DNA from: Algicola sp.
Lineage (GTDB): Bacteria > Pseudomonadota > Gammaproteobacteria > Enterobacterales > Alteromonadaceae
DNA: 46,921 nucleotides
Assembly: GCA_013216025.1 (NCBI GenBank)
Contig: JABSOG010000012.1
Location: 1 to 46,921, forward strand
Direction: 5' to 3'
This document shows, piece after piece, positions 9,048-18,059 of the stretch. Made by a program: the position numbers and the translations under genes. Within the stretch, counting starts at the first letter, position 1. Every line of letters begins with the position of its first letter. The notes beneath the pieces are model-generated. The model worked only from the letters and a program-made list of their open reading frames with translations. It was not told the DNA's origin and did not search any database.

Positions 9048-10283
9048 TCATTGACCAAAAGCGTTTGTCGCGCGGGCCGACAGCTGTCCTATCAACGCGT
9101 TGGTCGCTTTGAATGCTACGCTGTTTTGATTATTTAGGTCAGCGGCATTGGTTGCTACAAATAGTGCGAGATTCTTTTCTGGATTTATCAACATTGTCGC
9201 CAGCCACATGGTGTTGCTGCCACTGTGTTGGAGGCTGTTGTTGACAACGCCCCAACCCAGCGCGTAATCGCCGATTGCCAAAGGGGTGTGCAGTTTTTCA
9301 AATTCTGCGGCACTGAGTAAACCGTCAACATCTAAGCCGCGTGCCCCTGCCAAGTGAGCGGCAAGATAGTTGCCCATGTCTGTTAATGTGACGTGAACTG
9401 TGCCCGCAGGACCCAAAATAGCTGGGTTGTCGGTGTTGCCAGACCTGATGGGTCGCCAGCTGTTGCCAGTCATTTGGTGTCCTACCGGTTGAGTCAGATT
9501 CTCTAGTGTGTCTGGTGCACCAAAACCGCTGTTGGTCATCAATAAGGCGCTGAATAGGTTGTTGCTGAGTAGCGTTTCCCAGCTGTTGCCCGTTAGGCGT
9601 TCCATCATGGCACCAGCAATCATATAACCGAGGTTGCTGTAGTTGAATTGGCCTTGGCTGACTGCCGGTGCCCGTACCAGAGACTCTTCAATCACCTGTT
9701 GGCGTTGGGTTGTGATGTCATCCGTACGATTGTAGTAAGCGTTGATGTTGTGAATGTTGGTTGTCAATCCTGAGGTATGCGAAAGCAATTCGTCGAACCG
9801 TACCGACTCATACTCTGTCCTCATTACCCCTTGTAATTCGGGGAAAACTTCTGCAATGGTGGTGTTCCACTGTAGGGTGCCTTGTTTAACCAACAGGGCG
9901 GCAAGAGTCGATGTCATTGATTTGGCTAAGGAACCCACATGCCATTTGTCGTCTGTGGTGACTGCAACGCCGCTGTTAATTGAACGTAACCCGCTGGCAC
10001 TCATTTCGATGATTTGGCCATCGTGTACCATCACCGCTGACAGTGCCGGTAAGCCGTTTTCTTTGCGAATGTATTCGACAATTTCGGTCAGTCGACCATC
10101 TCCTGCCTGACCTGTTACGGGGGCTGTGTTGTTGGCTGGCACGCTGCCATTGCCGCTATTATTGGTGGTGTCGGCGGTGCTCGAACTACTGCCACAACCA
10201 GTTAAGCCTGCCATCACACTGACGGTAACTAACATCATGGCAGTTTTTTTGATTGAGAATTTCGGCTGTTTAATTTGTTTCAT
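9048..10283 (-). CDS. Serine hydrolase, beta-lactamase/D-Ala-D-Ala carboxypeptidase family, lipoprotein
   Basis: Lipobox LTGC; WHVGSLAKSMTSTLAALL (SxxK), YSNLGYMIAGAMME (YxN), LQHSG. Confidence 0.85.
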   Translation of the reverse strand: MKQIKQPKFSIKKTAMMLVTVSVMAGLTGCGSSSSTADTTNNSGNGSVPANNTAPVTGQAGDGRLTEIVEYIRKENGLPALSAVMVHDGQIIEMSASGLRSINSGVAVTTDDKWHVGSLAKSMTSTLAALLVKQGTLQWNTTIAEVFPELQGVMRTEYESVRFDELLSHTSGLTTNIHNINAYYNRTDDITTQRQQVIEESLVRAPAVSQGQFNYSNLGYMIAGAMMERLTGNSWETLLSNNLFSALLMTNSGFGAPDTLENLTQPVGHQMTGNSWRPIRSGNTDNPAILGPAGTVHVTLTDMGNYLAAHLAGARGLDVDGLLSAAEFEKLHTPLAIGDYALGWGVVNNSLQHSGSNTMWLATMLINPEKNLALFVATNAADLNNQNSVAFKATNALIGQLSARATNAFGQ

Positions 10284-10601
10284 TTGCTTTGTCCTGTTTC
10301 AACTCGATGAAACCAGTGTAAACGAAGTCGGTGTCAGTTTCTTTTGTGAAAATGTTTAAAAGTGTCAAACGCCGTAAAAAAGTGAGGCGATTAGATGCGA
10401 GTTTCCCGGCATTGCCTTTAATCGCTGTTTTCACCAATATTTCGGCAAAACGAAAGGCGAATTGTTTAAATATTTAATGTGAAAACATTAAGGTATTGAT
10501 ATATATAGCTTATCATTTTGGCCCTATACTTGCTTGCAATAACCTCTAAATAAAATAACGATACAACACAGAAAAAGCACAGCAATTCAGTGGAGCACCA
10601 T

Positions 10602-11105
10602 ATGATTAAAAAAGTAGCAGTTTTATCGATTGGCCTCATTCTTCTTGTCGCGGGTGGGCAGGATGGTTTTGCCAGCTTCGACAGCGATTCTAACGTCAAA
10701 ATGCATCGGTTGGATGGGCAACTGAGTCATCGGCTTGAAGGATTTGAAGACCAGTTAAGAGAAAAACACCAACAACTTGACGAGCGGTTACGGGCAAAGT
10801 TTGAGCGACTTGATGGCCAATTTGGCGCGCAGTTTGAGCCGTTAGACCGCTCATTTGAAGCCTCTATTAGTTTGCTTGATACTGAGTTTGAAGTACAGAT
10901 TGACCAGCTTGACAGTCAGTTTGAAGCGAAGTTTGACCAGCTTGACAGTCAGTTTGCAGCGCAGTTTGACCAGCTTGACAGTCAGTTTGAAGCTCAGATT
11001 AACCAGCTTGATAGTCAGTTAGAAGCACAGATTAACCAGCTTGATAGTCAGTTAGAAGCACAGCTCAATCAGCTTGATAGTCAGTTAAGTGAGATGCTGG
11101 ATTAA
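10602..11105 (+). CDS. Secreted hendecad (11-residue) repeat coiled-coil protein, unknown function
   Basis: Signal peptide MIKKVAVLSIGLILLVAGGQDGFA, then tandem 11-mers of the form QLDSQFEAQID; ATG at 10602 preferred over GTG at 10590. Confidence 0.8.
   Translation: MIKKVAVLSIGLILLVAGGQDGFASFDSDSNVKMHRLDGQLSHRLEGFEDQLREKHQQLDERLRAKFERLDGQFGAQFEPLDRSFEASISLLDTEFEVQIDQLDSQFEAKFDQLDSQFAAQFDQLDSQFEAQINQLDSQLEAQINQLDSQLEAQLNQLDSQLSEMLD
10902..11100 (+). repeat. 33-bp in-frame tandem repeats (about 6 well-conserved units)
   Basis: Unit gaccagcttgacagtcagtttgaagcgcagttt recurs with 33-nt period at 10902, 10935, 10968, 11001, 11034, 11067. Confidence 0.9.
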
Positions 11106-11112
11106 TTTATTG

Positions 11113-11151
11113 ACCGAAACCGAATGCCGTTATAGGGCAATCGGTCTCGGT
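11113..11151 (+). terminator. Stem-loop, probable terminator of the hendecad-repeat gene
   Basis: ACCGAAACCGAATGCC / GGCAATCGGTCTCGGT pair with two mismatches over 16 bp, then TTATTAAAT. Confidence 0.6.
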
Positions 11152-11166
11152 TATTAAATCTGCCGG

Positions 11167-11310
11167 TTAATACTCGGCAGCTTCACCGGCCACGGTCGGA
11201 CCTGCTTTTACGCCTGTTTTCAAACGGCTTTTCAGATTCAATGTGCGCTTGGCGTTGGTTTGGGCTTTTTTAGTTTGCACGGCATTGGTTTTTCGTTGTG
11301 TTGCTTTCAT
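11167..11310 (-). CDS. Small ORF, 47 aa (MKATQRKTNAVQTKKAQTNAKRTLNLKSRLKTGVKAGPTVAGEAAEY), unknown
   Basis: ATG to TAA on minus strand; AAAGGAAG ribosome-binding sequence about 8-9 nt upstream of ATG; not in the ORF track, which reports only longer ORFs. Confidence 0.6.
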   Translation of the reverse strand: MKATQRKTNAVQTKKAQTNAKRTLNLKSRLKTGVKAGPTVAGEAAEY

Positions 11311-11330
11311 ATCAATAACTTCCTTTAGTA

Positions 11331-11490
11331 ATACCAAATCCATTAATTAACTGGTCATTTTGCTGGCTAAAATAAGCATTAGCTGCGTTATTAATCTTGT
11401 CATTAGAGTAACTAATGACGGCGATTAATGCCTTGCTACTGCTTATTTTATTTTCCCAAAACTAGACCAGTTAATTAATCTCATTGGTAT
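11331..11490. repeat. About 160-bp near-complete palindrome, MITE-like
   Basis: Terminal arms ataccaaatccattaattaactggtc / gaccagttaattaatctcattggtat; inner arms aaaataagcattagctgcgttattaat / attaatgccttgctactgcttatttt; centre cattag-agtaa-ctaatg. Confidence 0.85.
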
Positions 11491-11580
11491 AAATAGTTAA
11501 AAAAAACTCGCTTAAGAGACACCTACTATAGCGAATTAATGCGCTAAAAAAGTTAACAATTGAGCCTGGTCTTTGCTGAT

Positions 11581-12387
11581 TTAGGACACTTTTTCGCTTT
11601 TTCTGGTTTTACGCCAAATAAAACGCAGTAGATACATCAGGCAGAGCAGCACCAGTATCCAGGGGATCAAAAACGCCACTGCGGTGATGCTCTGTGATAT
11701 GCCTTTGGACAAATTGCCACCAAAACCGCTCATTGATTCGTTGATGGGTTGCCAAAATGGCAGGCTACCCTGACTGCTGAGGGTGATGTTGAGGATATCC
11801 GTTTGCACTCTTTTCAGTAATTGGGCTTTTTTACCCATGGCGTATTCAAGGTCTGTTTGTACTTTGGCTTCTTCTTGAGCCAATTTCACCAGAGCGTCAA
11901 TATCCTGTCCGCTTTTTTGCTTGAGTGCCCGTAAGCTTTTCTTATAGTCACTGAGTCTGTCGATGCTCTGTTGGGTATCGACAAATTGTTCGCCCAAATC
12001 GGTTACATCTGTAGATTGTGATGACATCTTGCCTGCATCGGTGGCGAGTTTGACTATATCGGCTACTCCGGCGGGTTGGATCCTGAGTTTTATTTGGCTG
12101 AGCTGTTGGCTGCCAGTGTCAATGCTGGCATTCAGCATGGTGCATTGGTGTGTTTGGTCTGCGTTACAGCCGTCTAGAATTGATTGGTGGGTCAGCTCAA
12201 TCTTGTCATGATGAACACTGACAAACACGGAGTGCTCGTAAGCCAGATAAGCACCTAGTCCAGATTGTTGCCTATCTGCCATCATATAAGCATGGTTTGT
12301 GCTGCTTTGGCTGCTCATTAGCGAACCTGTGCAGCCACACAAGGTCATAACCAATAGTACTAGACAAATGTTGAATGCGTTTTTCAT
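11581..12387 (-). CDS. DUF4349-like lipoprotein
   Basis: Lipobox LCGC; VDTQQSIDRLSDYKKSLRALKQKSGQDIDALVKLAQEEAKVQTDLEYAMGKKAQL; C-terminal TM. Confidence 0.8.
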   Translation of the reverse strand: MKNAFNICLVLLVMTLCGCTGSLMSSQSSTNHAYMMADRQQSGLGAYLAYEHSVFVSVHHDKIELTHQSILDGCNADQTHQCTMLNASIDTGSQQLSQIKLRIQPAGVADIVKLATDAGKMSSQSTDVTDLGEQFVDTQQSIDRLSDYKKSLRALKQKSGQDIDALVKLAQEEAKVQTDLEYAMGKKAQLLKRVQTDILNITLSSQGSLPFWQPINESMSGFGGNLSKGISQSITAVAFLIPWILVLLCLMYLLRFIWRKTRKSEKVS

Positions 12388-12518
12388 GTTAAATGCCTGA
12401 TAGGGGTTTTGCTTAGCATATCAAAGCAAGGGTTGTTAGAGCAAAGCTGTTGAGGCTGCCAAATCAGCCGACTCATGTTTGATGTTTTTGAAATATAGTG
12501 TTTAGACAAACCCAAAGT

Positions 12519-13007
12519 CTACTCGCTGTATTTGCGAATAAGCGAGACCTTGCCATCTTCAATCTCAAGTACTTCGAGCGTGGTGCTGGTTCGCTCAATG
12601 ACCTGACCATTTTGCGGATGCACTGCTTTTATTGCGCTCTCATATTTGATTACCACCACGTTAAAATCATGGGTTACGTCTAACAATTTAGCGCTGTACT
12701 TGGTATGAGCGCCGAGGTAATAAGTCATGCCTTTGCGCATTTTCTTTTTGGCGTCGTCGGCGCGGGTATCGTCAGAGTCGTAGGGGTAATGCTGGTGGCC
12801 GACATTATCGGCAAGAAACGACAAGTAGTGTTCTAACGCTTTTTTGGTCGCCGTAGGGCTTTGCGTTGCGGTCCAGGCGGCAAAATAATCTTTGGCAAAT
12901 TGTTGTGGGTTAAACGATTGCTTAGACTCGGCTGCACTGGCTTGCATGGTGACAACTGTACTGACAATGCTGACAATCGCGATGATGCTTGAAATTAGCT
13001 TCCTCAT
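12519..13007 (-). CDS. Secreted NTF2/SnoaL-like protein
   Basis: Signal peptide; FAKDYFAAWTATQSPTATKKALEHYLSFLADN...; C-terminal LEIEDGKVSLIRKYSE. Confidence 0.55.
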   Translation of the reverse strand: MRKLISSIIAIVSIVSTVVTMQASAAESKQSFNPQQFAKDYFAAWTATQSPTATKKALEHYLSFLADNVGHQHYPYDSDDTRADDAKKKMRKGMTYYLGAHTKYSAKLLDVTHDFNVVVIKYESAIKAVHPQNGQVIERTSTTLEVLEIEDGKVSLIRKYSE

Positions 13008-13144
13008 AATAAATTCCTAGATGATTAATTTTGATTGCTTAGGCGAGTGATTATCCATTGTTTGGGTCTTAGTTCAATCCATTGCGATGGTTGTGGTAAA
13101 AGATGCGATGACTTGATTGTTCAATTTGGGTTTGGGGACTTGGG

Positions 13145-14029
13145 TTAAGTTTCAAACTCCCCCCGGAACCACTGTTCAAAAATCGCTATCTTTTTCCAGC
13201 CAAAGTGTTGGTCGGGGGCGACGATATACAGTGAATAAGGGCTGATAAACGAGTAGTCTAAAACATTGATCAATTGACCACGGCGCAGGTGGTCGGCGAT
13301 CAAAAATCGACTGACAATGGCGATACCACGACCGGCCAGTGTGGCATCGATGAGCGGCACTGAATCGTTGACTTTTATCAGTGATTTTAGTCCGCTTCTG
13401 TCTACGCCGAATCGTTCACAGCACTGGGCTAATGCGGCCTGTGTATCACTGCTCGTATCCTCTAGCAGAGGGTGTGAAAATATCTCTTTTACATTATTCG
13501 TTCCGGCCTTGATCAGCATCGGGCTGGCGACCAGCACCAAAGGGTTGTCAGCAATTTTTTTAGCGGTCAGTCCGGGATAGTCACCCTTGCCAAGTCTTAT
13601 GCCTATGTCTAGCTCTGCCTGACCAAATGAGACCAGTTGATTGCTGGGGGCAAATTGCACCATGGTTTTGGGGTACCGCGCCTGAAAATCACTGATTTTG
13701 GGGATTAAAAACAAAGAAGTAAACGAGTGCAGCGAGGTTATTCGCAATAGGTTGGGATTTGGGTCTGTCTTTAACGCCTCAACCCCACAGGTTATCTGAC
13801 TAAAAGCTCTTTCGATGTAAGGGAATAGGATTTGACCTTCTTCGGTGAGGCTGGTTTGTTTACTTTGCCGGTCGAACAATTGGCATTGCAGGTGTTCTTC
13901 GAGCTGCCTGATTTGCTGACTGACGGCGGCCTGAGTGACAAACAGTTGTTCAGCGGCAGCTTTAAAGCTTTGATGTTGCGCGGCGGCTAAGAACACACGT
14001 AACGCTTTTAGTGGGGGTAGATTTTTCAT
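13145..14029 (-). CDS. LysR family transcriptional regulator
   Basis: LPPLKALRVFLAAAQHQSFKAAAEQLFVTQAAVSQQIRQLEEHLQCQLFDR helix-turn-helix. Confidence 0.95.
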   Translation of the reverse strand: MKNLPPLKALRVFLAAAQHQSFKAAAEQLFVTQAAVSQQIRQLEEHLQCQLFDRQSKQTSLTEEGQILFPYIERAFSQITCGVEALKTDPNPNLLRITSLHSFTSLFLIPKISDFQARYPKTMVQFAPSNQLVSFGQAELDIGIRLGKGDYPGLTAKKIADNPLVLVASPMLIKAGTNNVKEIFSHPLLEDTSSDTQAALAQCCERFGVDRSGLKSLIKVNDSVPLIDATLAGRGIAIVSRFLIADHLRRGQLINVLDYSFISPYSLYIVAPDQHFGWKKIAIFEQWFRGEFET

Positions 14030-14173
14030 GGGTTTTGTTAGGTCACTGTATGGTTTGACTTAAGTTTTTCTTAAGTATAGTTAACTTTATATCGTTTGTT
14101 GGCCAGTAAAACAAGGGGTATATTTAACTCGACTTCAAAAATTATTAACTCTAATAACCCATAGGATAGAAAA

Positions 14174-14509
14174 ATGAAATTGATTAAAAGTGTATTACTG
14201 ATGACCGTATTGTTTGGACAAGTGGCTAATGCTTCAATGACTACTACGACCGAGAAACTTTCTACCAACAAAGGCTACCCCTACAAAAACCTGATACATA
14301 AGGCCCAGCAGGTACGCATTCACTATGTTGAAGATGACAGCCAAAACGACAATTACGTTAATTGTCGGGTTGAGGTTAACTGGGCGGATAACGAACGCAA
14401 AACCAGTCAAATTCGGGTCACAAAAAGTGAATTCGAAGCCGAACCATTGGCCAGTTGTCTACCGCGTAAGTTGGCCAAACAGTATTTAGCGGATATTTAT
14501 GCCGATTAA
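14174..14509 (+). CDS. Small secreted protein, unknown function
   Basis: Signal peptide MKLIKSVLLMTVLFGQVANA; 111 aa; ATG preceded by taggatag. Confidence 0.6.
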   Translation: MKLIKSVLLMTVLFGQVANASMTTTTEKLSTNKGYPYKNLIHKAQQVRIHYVEDDSQNDNYVNCRVEVNWADNERKTSQIRVTKSEFEAEPLASCLPRKLAKQYLADIYAD

Positions 14510-14544
14510 GATATTGGGCAATGGCAGAATGAGCGGGGCAGAGG

Positions 14545-14570
14545 TCGGGGGCAAGCCTTGACCCCCCCGA
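14545..14570. terminator. Bidirectional terminator-like hairpin between convergent genes
   Basis: TCGGGGG / CCCCCGA stem, followed by ATTTT on + strand. Confidence 0.5.
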
Positions 14571-14593
14571 ATTTTAGATTGGCGTCTTTAGCG

Positions 14594-14941
14594 TCACTTG
14601 ATGACCAGTGTTGTGGGTTTTGGCATTTCACCATTCCAAGGTGAAGGCTGACATTGGTTATACCACATTGAGACTTTCTTCTTGCTTGTAAATGCCGTTA
14701 AAGCCGTACTGAGCATATGAGCATAACTATTAGGAAAATCAGATTGCTTAAAATGGATAACATCATTAACGGTAGATGAGGTTCCTCCCTCACAGGTTGA
14801 GGCAGTAAAGTTACTTCCCTCCAAATACATATTAAACCCTGTTTCACTAACCTCTACTTTAAGAACATTGTGATCTTTGCTACTTACGGCAAAAGCTGAA
14901 TTAGATAACATTACCAACAAAACTAAAATTAATTTATGCAT
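14594..14941 (-). CDS. Small secreted protein (paralog A)
   Basis: Signal peptide; VLKVEVSETGFNMYLEGSNFTASTCEG... aligns with the neighbouring ORF. Confidence 0.6.
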   Translation of the reverse strand: MHKLILVLLVMLSNSAFAVSSKDHNVLKVEVSETGFNMYLEGSNFTASTCEGGTSSTVNDVIHFKQSDFPNSYAHMLSTALTAFTSKKKVSMWYNQCQPSPWNGEMPKPTTLVIK

Positions 14942-15025
14942 TTTATTTCCTACAAAAAATCATTAAATTTAAGAGTCAAAGATGGGGAGACCACATTAGT
15001 GACTTGCCCCCCCTCCTGCAGCCTT

Positions 15026-15370
15026 TTATTTGGTTATAACAATATTTCTTCCGTAGCATTTGCTGGTGCTTTCATCGTATAAAACGCTTACACTCATCCC
15101 GGTTGTTAGTGCTACAAATGCAGTTGCCCGAATGGCGTTTACGCCTTCCTGGGTCATAAAGTGCATGTTGGGAAGTACATAGACAGAATTGGTGGTAGCA
15201 TCAGTGCACGCGGCATTCACTGTTGAGTCAAAATAAATGATGATGCCACCAGTTTCGACAACTTGTACTGAGGTTACTTTCTTGTCGCCTGTCCACTTTG
15301 CTGCTGCGGCACTTACATGACAGCTAGCAAGACAGCCAACCAAGGCCAATAATTTAATTACTTTTTTCAT
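15026..15370 (-). CDS. Small secreted protein (paralog B)
   Basis: Signal peptide; VTSVQVVETGGIIIYFDSTVNAACTDATTNSV... aligns with paralog A. Confidence 0.6.
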   Translation of the reverse strand: MKKVIKLLALVGCLASCHVSAAAAKWTGDKKVTSVQVVETGGIIIYFDSTVNAACTDATTNSVYVLPNMHFMTQEGVNAIRATAFVALTTGMSVSVLYDESTSKCYGRNIVITK

Positions 15371-15429
15371 TACACTTTCCGTTTTTATTTACAAATCGAT
15401 GCACATGATAACAAAAAATTCATGTCTGG

Positions 15430-16614
15430 TCATTTATTGTTCTTTAGCTTCTGCTCAGACTGCTGTTTTAGAAGTTGGGCTTTGAGTTGTTCAAAATCAG
15501 CCAGACCGGGTGATTGCGCCTTTTTTAACAATTCGATGGCTTTGTCGACAGCCACCAATGCCTGTTCAAAATCTTTTTCTTGCTGATATAGGTACGACAA
15601 ACTGTAAAACCCCTCGACTGATTCTGGATAGGTTTGCACAGCCATTTTTAAAGCGGCTTCAGATTGTTTGATTTTTCCTGCGAAAAACAGATCTCTGCCT
15701 AATGCCATGAGAGTCGATTCGGCAGAAATATCAAAGCCGTACTTGGTAGAAGAGAGTGTTTTGTAATACTTAATGATGGCTGCTGCTCCCTTTTTTACGG
15801 TGTCAGAAGTCATGCTGAGTTTTAAATCTGAAAAGACCGCCTGCAAACCTTCATTGACAGATGCACCAACCACTGACATATGGGTTGCACCTTGTATTAC
15901 CTTTGATTGCCAGACCAATTTTTGCGCGGTGCTGTTTTTAAGCGCGGTGGTCAGTTGGTCAAACGATGGACGCAAATCAGGTTCTTCTCCCAAGGTGACA
16001 TAAATGTACTTTGGTAATTGAGTTTGCGACTTGATGAATTTGATTGATTTGGTTAAAACGCTGGTTGCAGGGTCTTGCGTAAGCAACCAAGGGCTCATGA
16101 GTATAAAGGCATCAAAAAGGTCGGGTTTAGTCGCCAGTACATTGAGTCCGAACATGCCGCCCATTGAGTGTCCGGTCAAAACTCGATAGGGGGCTGTTCT
16201 GTAATGTTTGTCTATATAGGGCAATAGCTCTTTTTCAAAAAATCCCATGAATTTTTCGGCCCCTTGAGGCTTGCCATTTTCGGCCAGAGTAGGGGATAAA
16301 TCACGGCCTCTATTTGTGTTGGGTACGCCAACAACAATAAGCTCGGGAATTAGCGAATTACTTAACCAATTGACTATGCCTGTGGTTTGATGAAAGTGTG
16401 AGTCGCCATCTAACAGATAAAGCACCGGATATGTTTTGTCTTTGTTTTGCGCGTAGCTGGTTGGTAGGCTAATTAATATTTTACGCTGCTCAGCCATTAC
16501 GCTGGAGGTGATTGTGTGTGTTTCTCCTATTGTTATGGCCTCACCAGCCAGTACCGGGGTTGTGCTTGCGCACAATATCATCAAACCTAAACTAAAAATC
16601 GCACTTTTAAACAT
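15430..16614 (-). CDS. Alpha/beta hydrolase (esterase D/Fes-IroE-like) with C-terminal TPR-like repeat
   Basis: YPVLYLLDGDSHFHQTTGIV, RVLTGHSMGGMFGLNVL nucleophile elbow, TPR-like AALKMAVQTYPESVEGFYSLSYLYQQEKDFEQALVAVDKAIEL. Confidence 0.85.
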   Translation of the reverse strand: MFKSAIFSLGLMILCASTTPVLAGEAITIGETHTITSSVMAEQRKILISLPTSYAQNKDKTYPVLYLLDGDSHFHQTTGIVNWLSNSLIPELIVVGVPNTNRGRDLSPTLAENGKPQGAEKFMGFFEKELLPYIDKHYRTAPYRVLTGHSMGGMFGLNVLATKPDLFDAFILMSPWLLTQDPATSVLTKSIKFIKSQTQLPKYIYVTLGEEPDLRPSFDQLTTALKNSTAQKLVWQSKVIQGATHMSVVGASVNEGLQAVFSDLKLSMTSDTVKKGAAAIIKYYKTLSSTKYGFDISAESTLMALGRDLFFAGKIKQSEAALKMAVQTYPESVEGFYSLSYLYQQEKDFEQALVAVDKAIELLKKAQSPGLADFEQLKAQLLKQQSEQKLKNNK

Positions 16615-16736
16615 ACTCTTTTCCTCTGTTACAAATGACCCGTAGGCGATTGTTCAGAATAAGCTATGTTCATTCAGAGTCAACATCAACATTGAAACTG
16701 GTGGTTAATCCTTATTTTTGTAGTGCATCGCTTGGC

Positions 16737-18059
16737 TCAGGGTGTTGACTGGTTTAAAAATGTTGTCTTGTCATCACCTGGGCAGGTGTTAAAAGTTAAG
16801 GTAAATTCAGCACCACCCAGTGTGTTGCTCTGCGAGATGACCAGCTGCGCTTTATGCCATAGTGCGATTCGAGAAACTATCGCCAAACCCATGCCAAAGC
16901 CTTGTTTTTCGGCGATATTATCACCCCGGGTGAAGGGTTTTAGCAATTCATCACGTTTGTCTTGTGCGATGCCCGGGCCGTCATCGGCTATTGTCAGTAT
17001 TACGCCAGACAGGGTCTTGGTGACACTGACGGAAATGGCGGTTGTGGCATATTGGCGGGCATTACCCAACAGGTTGTTGACTAGCATGGTCAGATAGTTG
17101 CCGTCACCGAGTACCATTGCTTTAAGAGCAGTATCATCTGTGCCTTTCCATCTAACGGTTTTGTCGTCGGCATCCACGCAACTGACACAGTCGTTGACCA
17201 AGCTGTTAAGATCAATCGGCTGACGGTCAACTTCAATCATCGCCTGATCGAGCCGGGCGTAGCTGAGCAGAACATTCACCAGATTTTCCATTTCGTCGAT
17301 GTCGCGGCTGATGTGGTTTTGGTATTTTTCTCGGGTTTTGGGGTTCTGCGTTTCTTGCAAGGCTTCTATACCAAAGCGCAAACGGGCCAGCGGGGTGCGT
17401 AAGTCGTGAGAAACGGCATTGCCGAGCAATTTGTTGTCGCTGATCAGTGTTTCGATGCGTTGCGCCATGCGGTTAAATTCGGCTTCAATATCGGCTATAT
17501 AAGAAGTGGCTTTGGTGCTGATGCGTTGGCTCAATTGGCCCTCGCCAAACGCTTTGGCGCTGGTGCGCAATTGTTTTAATCGTGACAGTAAAGGGTAAAG
17601 CCAGCTTAATACAACCAGCAATATTCCAGCATAAAATACTGTGGTGAACGCCAGTTGCGCCGAGGTATCGTCTTGTTTAACCAATGACAACGGCAGTGAC
17701 AGGGTCAGTACTTGTTGATGGGTGGGCAAAATAAAGTGGATTGACAGTTTGTCGTCAGATTCTAGCTCCAATGGTTTGCCCTGCTGAAAATCTTTTTGCA
17801 GCGATTGGGGCAGGGGGAAGGCGGTCAAATCCATCAGGTTTAGTGTCAGCCTATTTTGTGTGGGCCAGTCGGCCACAAATTGTTGGGGTGTTTTTTGTTG
17901 ATCAACGGTTTGCGCCAATGACGAACCCATTTGGCGATAAGCGGCCAACTCGTCAGATTGTGTAGGGGATTGGTATTGGCCAAACAATTCGTCGAGGGTC
18001 CAGCCCAAGCCGAAAATGGCGATAAACACCACCAGTAACAGTGAGAATGTCAGCTTCAC
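16737..18059 (-). CDS. Sensor histidine kinase (HAMP, HisKA, HATPase)
   Basis: AVSHDLRTPLARLRFGIEAL H-box, NNLLGNARQYA N-box, ADDGPGI, GFGMGLAIVSRI. GTG start at 18059 overlaps the response-regulator stop by 4 nt (GTGA). Confidence 0.9.
   Translation of the reverse strand: MKLTFSLLLVVFIAIFGLGWTLDELFGQYQSPTQSDELAAYRQMGSSLAQTVDQQKTPQQFVADWPTQNRLTLNLMDLTAFPLPQSLQKDFQQGKPLELESDDKLSIHFILPTHQQVLTLSLPLSLVKQDDTSAQLAFTTVFYAGILLVVLSWLYPLLSRLKQLRTSAKAFGEGQLSQRISTKATSYIADIEAEFNRMAQRIETLISDNKLLGNAVSHDLRTPLARLRFGIEALQETQNPKTREKYQNHISRDIDEMENLVNVLLSYARLDQAMIEVDRQPIDLNSLVNDCVSCVDADDKTVRWKGTDDTALKAMVLGDGNYLTMLVNNLLGNARQYATTAISVSVTKTLSGVILTIADDGPGIAQDKRDELLKPFTRGDNIAEKQGFGMGLAIVSRIALWHKAQLVISQSNTLGGAEFTLTFNTCPGDDKTTFLNQSTP

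Noticed and set aside
10902-11100. Regular 33-bp direct repeats resembling a CRISPR array
   Set aside because: No unique spacers; repeats are contiguous and keep a single open frame encoding 11-aa hendecads.
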